In this document: positions 1 through 13,177 of the stretch, in pieces
Numbering within the stretch: position 1 is the stretch's first letter
Layout: each line of letters opens with the position of its first letter
Assembly (NCBI GenBank): GCA_963965975.1
Contig: OZ014414.1
Span: 3,633,501-3,697,500 of the forward strand
Reading direction: 5' to 3'
Source: Xestospongia bergquistia
Lineage: Eukaryota; Porifera; Demospongiae; Haplosclerida; Petrosiidae
DNA: 64,000 nucleotides
The notes under the pieces: model-generated
What the model saw: the letters and a program-made list of their open reading frames with translations, nothing else
Told to the model about the DNA's origin: nothing
Database searches by the model: none
Position numbers and translations under genes: made by a program

Positions 1-349
1 ACACTCATCTTTTAACTGCTTATATATGTCTGGTTTTTCCTTTCTACAAATTTATTGTATCATTAATGATCGAGTAAATATTTTCATTGTGAACACAACT
101 GATTATGTGCTTTTGCATACCAGTGGTCTCGGGTTCCAATAAAGCAATTAGTGCATTCCTAAGCATGACCAAATGCACACACACATATATATATTCACAA
201 ATTAAGGTGAGATTTTGGTCCGCTATAAGTTGCCTCATGCTAAGGCATTTGGCAATGAAGTAAATTTTATATCAACAGTATAGAAACCAAGAGCAAGTAT
301 ACTAATATCATATCTAAGAACAACCAAGTTAATGTCAAATTTTAATATA

Positions 350-499
350 CCGTGAATGTCAAAATTTTCGCCGCTCAAACTTTCGCACGTAAAATTTTCC
401 TGATCTCTTAATTTCGCGTTTAATTATTTGCGAGTCTAATTTTCACGTTTTGTGTCAACCACAAAAATATAACTACCTCGAAAATTTTGACGTTTACGG
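350..499. mobile_element. 150-bp MITE with TA target-site duplication
   Basis: The ends are 23-bp imperfect inverted repeats starting CCGTGAATGTCAAAATTTTC on the left and CCGTAAACGTCAAAATTTTC on the right, with two mismatches. A TA dinucleotide lies immediately outside each end (348-349 and 500-501). The interior is CpG-bearing and non-coding. This is a non-autonomous miniature element; the TA duplication fits the Tc1/mariner-pogo group, but the family is not identified. Confidence 0.75.
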
Positions 500-585
500 T
501 AGATTAAAGTCAGTTAATACTCTGAAGCTATTTATAGCTAAGGTGTTCACTCTATCTACATGTATACATTGACAATGTAACTTAC

Positions 586-854
586 CATTGTCTTCAGATA
601 ATCTTCATAAATCATAGCTACATTGTTCTGTTTAATAGTTCTTAAAGCATCTAACAAACTCCTTCTTGTTGCTTTATCAGCTTTCTCTTGAATCCATAAC
701 TGATACATACTAGTTAAACTATGACATTCAGCTAGATTGACACTGTCCAGTTGAAATTGTGTGCCCAATTCATTCCACTTTTCAATTCTAGCATGTGTAG
801 TTATTTCTTGAATAGAAGGTTGTTGATCCAAGAGTTGATCCAGTGACATATTAT
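586..854 (-). CDS. Death-domain exon of the ankyrin/Roc-COR gene
   Basis: This exon encodes about 89 residues of a death-fold helical bundle. It has the usual spacing: a KWNELGTQFQL-type helix, a SLTSMYQLWIQEK helix, then a LLDALRTI helix and a C-terminal YEDYLK. Death domains mediate homotypic assembly in apoptosis and innate-immune complexes. The acceptor is TTTGATAG at 855-862 and the donor is ATG|GTAAGT at 586. The exon starts in phase 1, matching the phase-1 end of the Roc-COR exon upstream at 1191, so the two join in frame. It ends in phase 0, so at least one more exon should lie at lower coordinates or outside the window. Confidence 0.7.
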
Positions 855-1190
855 CTATCAAATATAATAAAATATAATAATAATGTTTTAAGACAGTAAT
901 GTTAATAAAAACTTTATAGAAAATACATAATACAACAAAGGCAATACAGGTAGTAGGAACCCTATGGTACATTCAGACTTTTGTATTGTCAATTGTTTCT
1001 TTAAATAAAGTACTTTCATATAATAACACTGTGTTATTAGTCAGATGATCTAATGATTTGGTTATTAAATTGGGAGGATGTCTTTCATACAAGTTAGAGG
1101 CAAATGAGATAAATTTTTTATTTTTAACTTTAAATATAATCATAATTATAATTAGTAATATATGTATTGTTATAGTAAATCAAAACTTAC

Positions 1191-3236
1191 AATTCATGGA
1201 AAACCAAGGTTGCTGACGAGTTTTATCAATAACATTAGAAGTACAACTTTCACAGCATACAATTGTTTTCTTGTCTTCTTTTATCTGACAGAAATGTTCT
1301 GTAGTTTTATTGGAACATATGGTACAGTAAAAATATTCCTCAAGATTTCCTATGTTAGAAATGTGTTGAAAGTTTTGGGTCACCTCACCAATTCCTGTAT
1401 GGACAACATCACGTATAGTACTACATCTTTTATAGGGATCTGAATAATATACTGCAATCCAATAAATTCCATCAACTAAAAGAACATCACCATAATTAGT
1501 TTGTAAAGTAATGACATTACGATAACGTGGAGTGGAACGTAGAGGACGTTTAAGTTGAAACCACAGATGATCTTTATGACGTTGAAGGTTTACAACTAAT
1601 GCAGGGAATACACCTTGAGGAAGAGGCTTAATATTCCATGACAGAATTAGAGGGTCAACATCGTTAATAAAAGGAATGGTCATTGATCGTGTGAGATTAG
1701 CAGTTGGAAGAACAGTGGGGATGAAGTATTTCCCTTGTTCAGGAAGGGAGGCAAAAATGAATAAACTTGTCATCAACTTAAGAAAATCATTTACTGTAAA
1801 GTCAGAAGAGAATCCTTGTGATAAATGTGGATTGTGTGATGTCAACAACTTTTCTTCAAATGTTCCTTGTACTTTTAGTTCTTCATGAACTCCAGGTTCA
1901 TATAGATCAATACACTCCTCCTCTAAGCAATCAATAGCATCAGCAAAAGAGATACTGATTAAAGCAGAGAGTTGATCAAAGATTGGCTGTGGATGAAGGA
2001 ACACTACATTAGGTAAGATTTTAGGAAAGTATAGAAAGACAGTCAGATCATGGTAGTACATCAAGGCTGCTTCTATATCTTCAGGTCTCATTTGTAAGCT
2101 TTTACCAATTTCCAAACATTTAGATTTATTTACAATGCTAGATTTAGATGATTTGTGAAGAAGATCTAACTCTAGCTGAAAAAGGAACCATCTAATAGGA
2201 ATTTGTGCCTCTATGTAATGCTTACATATTATATTACGAATCTTAGCAGCCATTTTAAGCTCTGTGTCACCTCTAGCAGTAGTGTTGATAGGAAAAATTA
2301 TTTCATTCCTAGCTGTACGATGCTTAATTATGACTTTCTCAAATTTCTCCAAAATTGACCAAAGACGTGCATTTTTCTCAGTTAGAGGCTCATCAGTTTC
2401 AAGCATTTGATCAAAGAATGTCCCTGATACTATGCAATGTGGTTCTTGAGCATGTTCAATATAGATGTTTGGTAACTCAGGAGAATCTACTGATGATAGT
2501 GAGCGAAATGAAGCTTCAAGAAGTTGCATATTGGTAATTTGCTTTTCAACTGGCTCACCAATTCAATTGCCCTTAATGCTGAGGAAGAACTTAGCTTTAT
2601 CATCAAGCCTCTCAGTTAGTTTATGAGTGAGAATATTGACAGAGTGATATCGTAACAACGCCGGAGCAATGTCTATAAATGCAGCCTGACCACCAGTATC
2701 AACACCATATATCCAATGAGATTGAGAAACCTCTTTAGACTTCTCTACATGAGGTAAGAGGTCAACAATTTCCTGAGTTACATTAGGATCATGTCCAACT
2801 GTGGTTGATGATTCAGAGTCATCACTGTCTGATGTTTCTTCTTGCTGATCTGTTGGATGATCACCTGATTCCTCTAATGGCTGGCTCACTGGTGTGCCTT
2901 CTGATTCTCCATGTTCCTTTACTTCACATACATGTAGTTCATGATGTCTGATGCCATCTTTAACTCCTTGAGCAATAATTTTCATTAGAGAGTTATGATC
3001 TATTTTTGTCCACATAGAATGATTACCTACAGCGGAAGATATGATTTCAACTATTCTTGCTTCATGAGTAGCAACTACTGAAGTACTGTCGTGATGTTCA
3101 GGTGGTGGTTCATTGTAAAGTAGTTTAACAAGGGATGATTTGCCAGTTCCAGGAGCACCCGAGACAGAGAACTTGGACCACTTAGCGGTGACATAACCTT
3201 CTTTCATTGCTTTGTACAGCAACTTCTTGTTAGCAC
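1191..3236 (-). CDS. Roc-COR-like GTPase exon with one in-frame TGA (copy 1)
   Basis: A single long exon runs from acceptor TATGTTAG at 3237 to donor AATT|GTAAGT at 1191. Near its start the protein has a P-loop, GAPGTGKSS. After a Ser/Glu/Asp-rich linker it has a switch-II-like DTGGQ, as in Roc GTPases of the ROCO family. A COR-like region follows (LPNVVFLHPQP, then GKYFIPTVLP). The C-terminal part is Cys/His-rich (FYCTIC, EHFC, CCESC) and may bind zinc. With the ankyrin exon at 8.4 kb and the death domain at 0.6-0.85 kb, the order ANK-Roc-COR-DD resembles DAPK1/ROCO proteins without the kinase. One TGA at 2563-2565 breaks the frame, although both sides remain in the same frame; copy 3 (32.8 kb) has Leu there. 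It is either a recent nonsense mutation or a sequence error. Confidence 0.75.
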
Positions 3237-4439
3237 CTAACATAATAAAAGTTTAAAGATTGATTTAAGTAAACAATGTTAAAAAGGATTACATAAAACA
3301 TTATACTGATTAGACATATAAATTTGGTAGTTATAAATTATAGATATTTTAAATTTCCAATTCAATCCTTTACTAGTTAGAATATAGTCAGTTCCTATTG
3401 TCCAGTTAGTACAAGTACATAACTCTTTCTATATAGATAATAGAGTAAAAGAAAGGGATAAGAGTTATGGGAGTGGTTACAATAGGACATAAATTTATAC
3501 GACTACAATAATAATTGACACATGTACAATTGACTGGAGTCTTAATTTCAGTAACAAATACAAACATGTTTACTGTAGTAAGGTATGTAATGTTTTAACT
3601 TTCATTGTTATATATAAATTTCATAAAAGCTTATACAATAGTATTTACATTAAAGTGACAAGTGTACTTGGTTTATATTAATAACTTTTTATTAAGTCAG
3701 TGGGTGTAATCTTGTGATAATAAGCCAATTCTACATTGATTAATAATTTATATAAGCAAAATAAAGTTATAAGGTATTGCAGTTAGGACAACCTGGAAAT
3801 ATTCACACACTATCCCTGAAATATTGACAAGTGAGTATGATAAGAAAAACAAGTATTTGTTGAGGATGTTATCAGTAATGGTCCTGGTAGAGTTACACAC
3901 TAAACTTTTTCTCTAGTGACAATGCAGTGAATCCATACACAGAAATCATTAATATTAAGGGCTTTTTGTGAGATAGGCTTCAAAATAACCTCCTGAATAA
4001 ACCATCCCAGGATGTAATAAGTATCAAAGGAATTTGGTATTAAGGGACAAATATGTATGCACTGGACTACTAACAACCATCCCAGTATCTATAGTAAGTA
4101 TTAAAAACATAGTATTAAGGGACACATATGTACTGGATTCCAAAATGAACCCTTGAATGAACTATCCCAAGATGTACTAAGTACCAAAACATACTCAGTA
4201 TTAAGTGATATATAGGTATGCACTAGGATCCTGAGACTCACCATCCCAGGATGTACTAAGTATCTAGTGACACTAGTGTTTAGAAATATGTATGCACTAG
4301 GTTAATGAATTGAAATTCCAGGATGTACTACAGTTAGTATGAATATTTAGTACTAAGGAATGTGTAAATCTCTTGAGTTAGGGTCATATCAAGATGTACC
4401 ACTGATACTGTGTATTGAGGAACATATGTGTACTAAACA

Positions 4440-5705
4440 CAGCCAGTGTCAAGTGCTGTAGTTACTTGTCATCTGAGCGTGTCCTATACAATATAATAGT
4501 TGGTAATTGTGATATACTTTAGTAATGATATTGAATGTTATGTTTACATTTTCATACTCTCTTTCTTCTGTGTCCTCTTCTATTGTTGTATAATTATATA
4601 TCATCTGAATGTGTCCTGTACAATTTAATAGTTGATAAGTGTGATATAATGCAGGAGAAATCCTAAGTATATAGAATGTGACCTTTCATTTCTATACTAT
4701 ATTTCTTCTGTTTCCACTTCTATTGTGCTAAAACTACTTGTCATCTGAACGTGTCCTGTACAATATAATAGTTGGTAAGTATTATATAGTGTAGTAGAAA
4801 TCCTAAGAATATACAAAGCGACATATCATTTTTACACTCTATTTCTTCTCCATCCACTTCTTATGTGCTGTAATTACTTGTCATTTAAATGTGTCCTGTA
4901 CAATATAATAGTTGGTAAGTGTGATATAATGTAGTAAAAATCCTAAGTATATAGAATGTGACGTTTCAATTTTTTTCACTCTGTTTCTTCTCCTGTCACT
5001 TCTGTTGTGCTGTAACTTCTTGTCATCTGAATGTGTCTTGTACAATATAAGAGTTGGTGAGTATTGTATAGTGTAGTAGAAATCCTAAGGATATAGAAAG
5101 TGACGTTTCATTTTTATACTCTATTTCTTCTGCTTCCACTTCTATTGTGCTGTAATTACATGTCTTCTAAATGTGTCCTGTACAAGACTATAGTTGGTAA
5201 GTGCGCTATAATTTAGTAAAAATAATAAGTAAATGGAATGTGATGTTTCATTTTTATACTGTATTTCTTCTGCTTCCACTTCTACTGTGCTGTAATTACG
5301 TGTCTTCTGAATAGTCCTGTACAAGACAATAATTGGTAAGTGTGATATAATGTAGTAGAAATACTAAGTATATAGAATGTGACGTTTTACTTTTATACTC
5401 TATTTCTTCTGCTTCCACTTCTATTGTGCTGTAATTACTTCTCATCTGAACGTGTCCTGTACAATATAATAGTTTGTAAGTATTATATGGTGTAGTAGAA
5501 ATCCTAAGGATATAGAAAGCGTCATATCATTTTCATACTCTATTTCTTCTCCATCCATTTCTATTATGTTGTAATTACTCGTCATCTGAGCGTGTCCTGT
5601 ACAATATCATAGTTGGTAAGTATTATATGGTGTAGTAGAAATCTTAAAGATATAGAAAGCGACATATCATTTTTGTACTCTATTTCTTCTTCATTCACCT
5701 GTAAA
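4440..5705. repeat. ~140-bp satellite array, short block (about 9 units)
   Basis: Tandem units share the core TGTAATTACTTGTCATCTGA, followed by a GTGTCCTGTACAATATAATAG stretch and a TACTCTATTTCTTCTGCTT stretch. The period is roughly 140-150 bp and copies differ by point changes. The array lies in the intron between the ankyrin exon and the Roc-COR exon. It is in the opposite orientation to the long array at 8.9-13.2 kb. Open frames inside it are by-products of the repeat. Confidence 0.85.
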
Positions 5706-8327
5706 CACATTTAAAGACACACCTACACACAGGAAGTCAATTTCAAACCCCAATAAATATTTCTTATGAAAAATGTTTGTGCAGTGTAATAAAAAGTACA
5801 GTTGTGCCTAAAAACAGGCTATGCTGAGTGTAATGGCATTCACATAATACAAGTCACAACATAGACATCTTGTTGTCTCATTTACTTCTATATAATATAT
5901 ACATCATATGTATTGTAGCTATTTATATCTTTGAAAGGTAAGTAGCATATAAACCTGAATGTGTTAATGATATACAATGCACCACATGAAAAAGCAGTAA
6001 CAGTTTGTCTTATGTATATGGAGTATATCTTTAAACTTGTTATTAGAACTACTGTTGTAATAATTAATTACTATGACTACCTTCTGTTATAAAAGCTAAA
6101 TGTCTTATCTAATATTATATTCAAGAATATAACTTCACTTTAACCATAATTATATTTATCACTATTACTCGAAAAAAACATTATGTTAATGGTATTTTAG
6201 CTATGGAGGTCTGGAAAAACCCAACCCCTCACAATAAATGGTCACTGACTACATAGCACATGTATATCATCAGGTCACTATTACATAGCTATTATACTGA
6301 ACTCAGCTAAGCTCATTAGACAATGTTGACAACTATAGTGCCACAACTTTTGTCAAGAGTAATATTTCAATGATTCAGGATAATTTTCTCTTGTCTAACT
6401 ATTCAATACATTTGAAAGTAACTACTAAAGTTATCATCTGTATATATGTATTACATTGAACAGGTGTTATTTTAATCCATTGTATTTTACAGATATTTCC
6501 CAAATATTTAAGAAGTCTGTCTGCCAATGAGCATAATTACTTCAGCTATTTACTGATATTGGTAACAATTGGTACAAATTTGGTTGAGCTCTTAATGTTT
6601 ATTACAATGTTTTGAATGACCTAGGTCACCATCACAATAGCAATACAGCTAAGAAAGTAATCTATTCCTCTACTAACTTTGATATTAAAGGACCTCTTAT
6701 TAACAACAATCAAAGATCAAAGCTGACAGTTTTTGTGACTACTTTGATAAAATTGAATAGGTGTAAGACTGACTGAGAAACATCATTGTTAGATGTTAGA
6801 CTACAATTCGTTTATACACAGTAATATTAATATGTATTGTACTATTGTACTTGTTTTGTTAATTAATTTTCAATAATATTCATTAGGTGACAATGTATCT
6901 AATTGCAATGATTACTGTAACAATTACTACTAATAACATTTTATAATTTATAGTTGGCATAAATGAATAGTTGTATATTCTCATTTAGACCCCTTCTTGG
7001 AGTGATCATACATCTTTATTAAATATAGGGACTGGATAATGTGCTTTTGAACCATTAGAAATACTTCGGATAATTGTCCTCATGTTTCACACGCAAATTG
7101 GTCCTTACCAATAAAATAACTTTGGAGTCCTATAAATATGGCTCTAAACTACATGCTATTTGTATGCAAAGTTTATTAGTAGAATAGACAGAAAAGGTCT
7201 AGACTATCTTTAAAGTATTAAGATTATAAAAAATTATCATAACATTATTGATGATATTATTGCTGTAATGGACTGTATTTTGCCAATATGAAACCAGTGA
7301 GTTAAAACAATCTATGGCTAAAGTTACAAAAGATTTCAAGCCTTGATCAGTAATTTGAAATATCTGTACTAACATCAATTAAATTCATTGATTGTGACAT
7401 GCATTAGAAGCTAGGTTATTTATATGCTCCTTTAAAAGTCATATGCAACAGTACAAAAGAGCTTTCAACCATTTAGCATTCAAATGACCAAGAACAGCTT
7501 TAAAATGAGTGATATTTATACAGTTAAAGATGAGATGTGTCTTTTTTAAGTCCGAAAAATGAGGCAGAGAAATCTTCCTTGTGAATATTTATTACAGACA
7601 TAACTACATATCTATTTTAATCAAGTGATTATAATGTTTATGCTATGTTTTGTCTAATAGTTACTATTCGTTAAAATAGCTTGAAAGTTACACTTCATTC
7701 TCATGCTCTAAATTACCTTAGTAACAATATTGATATCAGCATTTTGGTTGTTTTAACAGTAATTTATGCAAGATGTTTAAAACTATATGCAGTTGAGTGT
7801 AATCTGAAGGATTGATAAACAACAAACAAACAGAAAATAAATGTTAGAATGAACTATTAAGTCAATGGTCCAACTGAAAATAATATAACACATAGCTATT
7901 AATGTTGCTTAGCATATAAACTATCATCATTTTTGTCCTTCCATATGACTCATTAATCATATTTTTCACAAGCCTATGACAATAATGAACATTATGTCTG
8001 TCTGACAGTTATTTGTTCTGATAAACTATAGATCTTCAACAGTTTGTACACTAAAAAAGGCTGGCTTATTTTAATTGTGGATTTGTTACAATAGAAAAAA
8101 TGTACATTAATTAGAGCTGAGCAATATACTTAACACTTCATTTATAAACAATTTTAAAATGAACAGCTCAATATTAAACAACCGATGCTTCAATTCTTGC
8201 CCTACACTGATATATTGGAGTGAGCACCTAATACAACTACAGTATAACAACTACTGGCATCTTTAGAAAAATATTTACTTCACTTAATACAGCTTTAATC
8301 ATAAAACATATGCACATGAACACTTAC
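5706..8327. other. Intron with no recognisable exon; dispersed repeat at its end
   Basis: I see no coding exon here. About 7730-8230 is a dispersed repeat whose inverted copy lies at about 60440-60780 (see that entry). The rest is A+T-rich unique-looking intron sequence. Confidence 0.5.
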
Positions 8328-8417
8328 TTCATCTAGATTGGCTCTTTTCTGTGTTAAAATCAAAACAACATCTTTGTGTCCATTCTTTGCTGCTAACATG
8401 ACAGAAGTAGATCCAAC
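8328..8417 (-). CDS. Ankyrin-repeat exon of the Roc-COR/death-domain gene
   Basis: A 90-nt exon on the minus strand encodes one ankyrin repeat of 30 residues. It has the standard pattern: GSTSVMLAAKNGH, then DVVLILTQK and a beta-turn ANLDE. The acceptor is ATATATTTAG at 8418 and the donor is GAA|GTAAGTG at 8328. Ankyrin repeats act as protein-binding scaffolds. The exon is on the same strand as, and upstream of, the Roc-COR exon at 3236, so it probably belongs to the same gene. The link is inferred from order and strand only. Further ankyrin exons would be expected between or upstream, but none was recognised in the satellite-rich sequence. Confidence 0.6.
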
Positions 8418-8879
8418 CTAAATATATTATAATAACTACATTAACATGAATCAAGAGAGGATATAATAACATCTGTACGTTACCCATAATACCTAGACAA
8501 CATTACATATAATTAAACAAAATAACTCAAATCATTCTCAACAATTGACAAAACATTATAAACATAAAAATTCGATACTGTGACAATAATAAATACTTTT
8601 TATAGCATAAGGATAAACTTCAAAATTAGGACATAATACATGTACAACAATTCTCAATAATACATGCTCTTACAGTAAAACAAACAAGAAAAGACATTCA
8701 CTGTACACACACTTAGGTTAAATTACTTGCACAAGTGTAAATAATCATTCATCATCCACCACTTATCAGACAATAACATATTGATAATAAAAATTATTTA
8801 TACAAGGTTCAATAATCATCATCATCCTTCATTTTATTCCACATATCAACTATTATATTGTAAGGGACACATTTAGATG

Positions 8880-11800
8880 ACAATTGATTACAGCATAATA
8901 GATGTGAAAAAAGAAAACAATAGAGTTAAAAAATGTTAAGGTCACATCAATATACTTAGGACTTCTACTAAATTATATCACACTAACCAACTATTATATT
9001 GTATAGAACACATTAAGATGACAAGTAATTACAGCACAATAGAAGGGGAAGCAGAAAAAGTAGAGTATAAAATGAAAAAGTAATTATAACACAATAGAAA
9101 TGGAAGCAGAAGAAATAAAGTATATATATGTAAACGTCGCATTCCCTATACTCAGGATTTATACTACATTATATCATATTTACCAACTATTATATTGTAC
9201 AGGACACAATTAGATGACAAGTAATTACAAGAGAAGAGATGTGAAAAAAAAACTACAGAGTAAACAATGTCAATGTCCCATTTAATCACTTAGGATTTAT
9301 ACTACATTATATCACACCTACCAATTATTATATTGTACAGGACACACTCAGATGACAAGCACTTATAACACAATAAAAGTGGAAGCAGAAGAAATAGAGT
9401 ATAAAAATATAAACGTCACATCTCTATATACTTAGGACTTTTATTAGATTATATCACACTTACCAACTATTATATCACACAGGACACATTCAGATGACAA
9501 GAAATTATAGCACAATAGAAGTATAAGGAGAAGGAATATAGTATAAAAATGAAACGTTACATTCTATATACTTAGGATTTTTACTACATTATATCCCACT
9601 TACCAACTATTATATTGTACAGGACACATTCAGATGACAAGTAATTATAACAAAACAGAAGCGGAAGCAGAAGAAATAGAGTATAAAAATGAAATGTCAC
9701 ATTCTATGTACTTAGGATTACTGCTACATTATATCACTTACCAACTATTTTATTGTATAGGACACATTCAGATGACAAGAAATTATAGCACAATAGAAGT
9801 AGAAGCAGAAGAAATAGAGTATAAAAATGAAAGGTCAAATTTTTTATTATAGAAATTGACGTTTCATTTTTATACTCTATTTATACTTCTTCAACTTCTA
9901 TTATGCTGTAATTACTTGTCATTTGAATGTGTCCTATGCAATATAATAGTTGGTAAGTGTGATATGATGTAGTAGAAATCCTAAGTATATAGAATGTGAC
10001 GTTTCATTTTTATACTCTATTTCTTCTGCTTTCACTTCTATTGTGTTATGAGTACTTGTCATCTGAATGTGGCCTGTACACTATAATAATATAATTAATT
10101 TCTATGTACTTAGGATTTCTACTACATTATATAACACTTACCAACTATTATATTGTACAGGACACATTTAGATGACAAGTAATTATACCACAATATAAGT
10201 GGAAGCAGAAGAAATAGAGTATAAAAATGAAAGGTCACTTTCTATATACTTAGGATTTCTACTACATTATATCCCACTTACCAACTATTATATTGTACAG
10301 GCCACATTCAGATGACAAGTAATTGCAACATAATAGAACTGGAAGCAGAAGAAATGGAGTATAAAAATATAAATGTCACATGCTATGTACTTACTAACTA
10401 TTGTATTGTGCAGGACGGTTTCAGATGACAAGTAATTACAGACAATATAAATAGAGGCAGAAGAAAAAAGAATAAAAATGAAACGTTATACTTAGGATTT
10501 TTAGTACATCATATCACACTTACCAAGTATTATATTGCACAGGACACATTCAGATGACAAGTAATTACAGCACAATAAAAATGGAAGCAGAAAAACACAG
10601 TATAAAAATGAAATGTTATACATTTTATATACTTTGCATTTCTATTTCATTATATCACACTTACCAACTATTATATTGTACAGGACATATTCAGAGATGA
10701 GAAGTAATTATAGCACAATAGAATTGGGAGCAGAAGAATTAATAGAGTATAAAAATGAAATGTTATATTCTATATACTTTGGATTTCTACTTCATTATAT
10801 CACACTTACAACCTATTATATTGTACAGGACATATCCAGATGACAGGTAGCTACTGCACAATAGAAGTGGAAGCAGAAGAAATAGATTACAAAAAAGATA
10901 TGTCACATTCTATATACTTAGGATTTCTACTACATCATATAACACTCACCAACTATTATATTATATATAACACGTTTAGATGACATGTAGTTATAGCACA
11001 ACAGAAGTGGAAGCAGAAGAAATAGAGTATATAAATGAAAGGTCACATTCTATATACTTAGGATTTCTACTACATTATATCACACTTACCAACTATTATA
11101 TTGTATTGGACACATTCAGATGACAAGTAATTACAGCATAATAGAAGTGGAAGCAGAAGAAATAGAGTATAAAAATATAAATGTCACATGCTATATACTT
11201 AGGATTTCTACTATATCATATAACACTTACCAACTATTATATTGTACAGGACACATTTAGAAGACAAGTAATTACAGCACAATACAAGTGGAAGCAGAAG
11301 AAATAAAGTATATAAATGTAAACGTTGCATTCTATATTCTCAGGATTTATACTACATTATATCATATTTACCAACTATTATATTGTACAGGACACTTTTA
11401 GATGACAAGTAATTACAACAGAATAGATGTAAGAAAAAAAAACTACAGAGTAAACAATGTCAACGTCCCATTTAATCACTTAGGATTTAAACTACATTAT
11501 ATCACACCTACCAAATATTGTATTTTAGAGGACAAATTCAGATGACAAGTAATCATAGCACAATGGAAATGGAAGCAGATGAAATAGAGTATAAAAAATT
11601 AAAGTGACATTCTATATTGTTAGGATTTCTACCACATTAAATCATACTTACCAACTATTATATTCTACAGGACACATTCAAATGGTAAGTAATTACAGCA
11701 CAATAGAAGTAGAAGAAGAAGAAATAGACTATAAAAATAAAACATCACATTCTATATACATAGGACTTCTACTAAATTATAAAACACTTAACAAATATTA

Positions 11801-13170
11801 TATTGCACAGGACACATTCAGATGACAAATAATTATAGCACAACAGAAGTGGAAGCAGAAGAAATAGAGTATAAAAATGAAACATTACATTATATATATG
11901 TAAGATTTCCTCTATATTATATCACACTTACAAATATTGTATTGTACAGAAGACATACATATAACAAACAATTACAACATAATACATGTGAAAAAAAAAA
12001 CTATAGAGTAAACAATGTCAAGATCACATTGAACACTCTTAGGATTTATACTACAATATATTGCACTTACTAACTATTTATATTATAAAGGACAACTTCA
12101 GATGACAAATAATCATAACACATACATGTGAAAATAGAAGTAGAAGCAGAAGAAATAGAGTATAAAAAGGAAATGTCAAATTCTATTACACTTAGGATTT
12201 CTACTACAATATATCACACTGATCAACTATTGTGTTGTACAGGACATATTCAAATGTCAAGTAATTATAACACAATAGAAGTGGAAGCAGAAGAAATAGA
12301 TTATAAAAATGAAATGTCACATTCTATATACTTAGGACTTCTACTACATCATACAACACTTACCAACTATTATATTATACAAAACACATTTAGATGACAA
12401 GTAGTTATAGCACAATAGAAGTGGAAGCAGAAGAAATAGAGTATAAAAATGAAACGTCACATTCTATATACTTAGGATTTCTGCTACATTATATCACACT
12501 TACCAACTATTATATTGTATAGGACACATTAAGATGACAAGTAATTATGGCACAATACAAGTGGAACCAGAAGAAATAGAGTATAAATATGAAACTTCAC
12601 ATTCTATATACTTAGGATTTTTGCTACATTATATCACACTTACTAACTATTGTATTGTATAGGACACATTCAGATGACAAATAATTACAGCATAATAGAA
12701 GTGGAAGCAGAAGAAATATAGTATAAAAATGAAAGGTCACTTTCTATATACTTAGGATTTCTACTACATTATATCACACTAATCAATTATATATTATACA
12801 TAACACATTCAAATGACAAGTAGTTGTAGCACAATAGAAGTGGAAGCAGAAGAAATAGAGTATAAAAATGAAAGGTCACATTCTGTATACTTAGGATTTC
12901 TACTACATTATATCACACTTACCAACTATTATATTGTATAGGACACATTCAGATGACAAGTAATTACAGCATAATAGAAGTGGAAGCAGAAGAAATAGAG
13001 TATAAAAATATAAATGTCACATGCTATATACTTACTAACTATTGTAATGTGCAGGACGGTTTCAGATGACAAGTAATTACAGACAATATAAATAGAGGCA
13101 GAAGAAAAAAGAATAAAAATGAAACATTATACTTAGGATTTCTAGTACATCATATCACACTTACCAAGTA
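8880..13170. repeat. ~140-bp satellite array, long block (about 30 units)
   Basis: These are inverted-orientation copies of the 4.4-5.7 kb satellite. Recurring words are GATGACAAGTAATTACAGC, GTGGAAGCAGAAGAAATAGAG, CTTAGGATTTCTACTACAT and CACTTACCAACTATTATATT. The period is about 140 bp, with several shorter or rearranged units (for example around 10390 and 13030). Many units keep a frame reading VEAEEIEYKNE for 60-90 residues, but stops and length variants break it. The array ends exactly where the large palindrome begins at about 13172. Confidence 0.88.
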
Positions 13171-13177
13171 TTAGCAC

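Noticed and set aside
1162..1888. Plus-strand ORFs opposite the Roc-COR exon
   Set aside because: Antisense shadows of the minus-strand coding exon.
2563..2565. TGA as recoded codon (selenocysteine or altered code)
   Set aside because: Paralogues have Leu or Gly at the sites, no SECIS-like structure was noticed, and other frames here use TGA as a normal stop.
9634..12397. Series of 60-90 codon open frames reading VEAEEIEYKNE
   Set aside because: They are produced by the ~140-bp satellite; frames break between units, no start or splice pattern is consistent, and both orientations give open frames.
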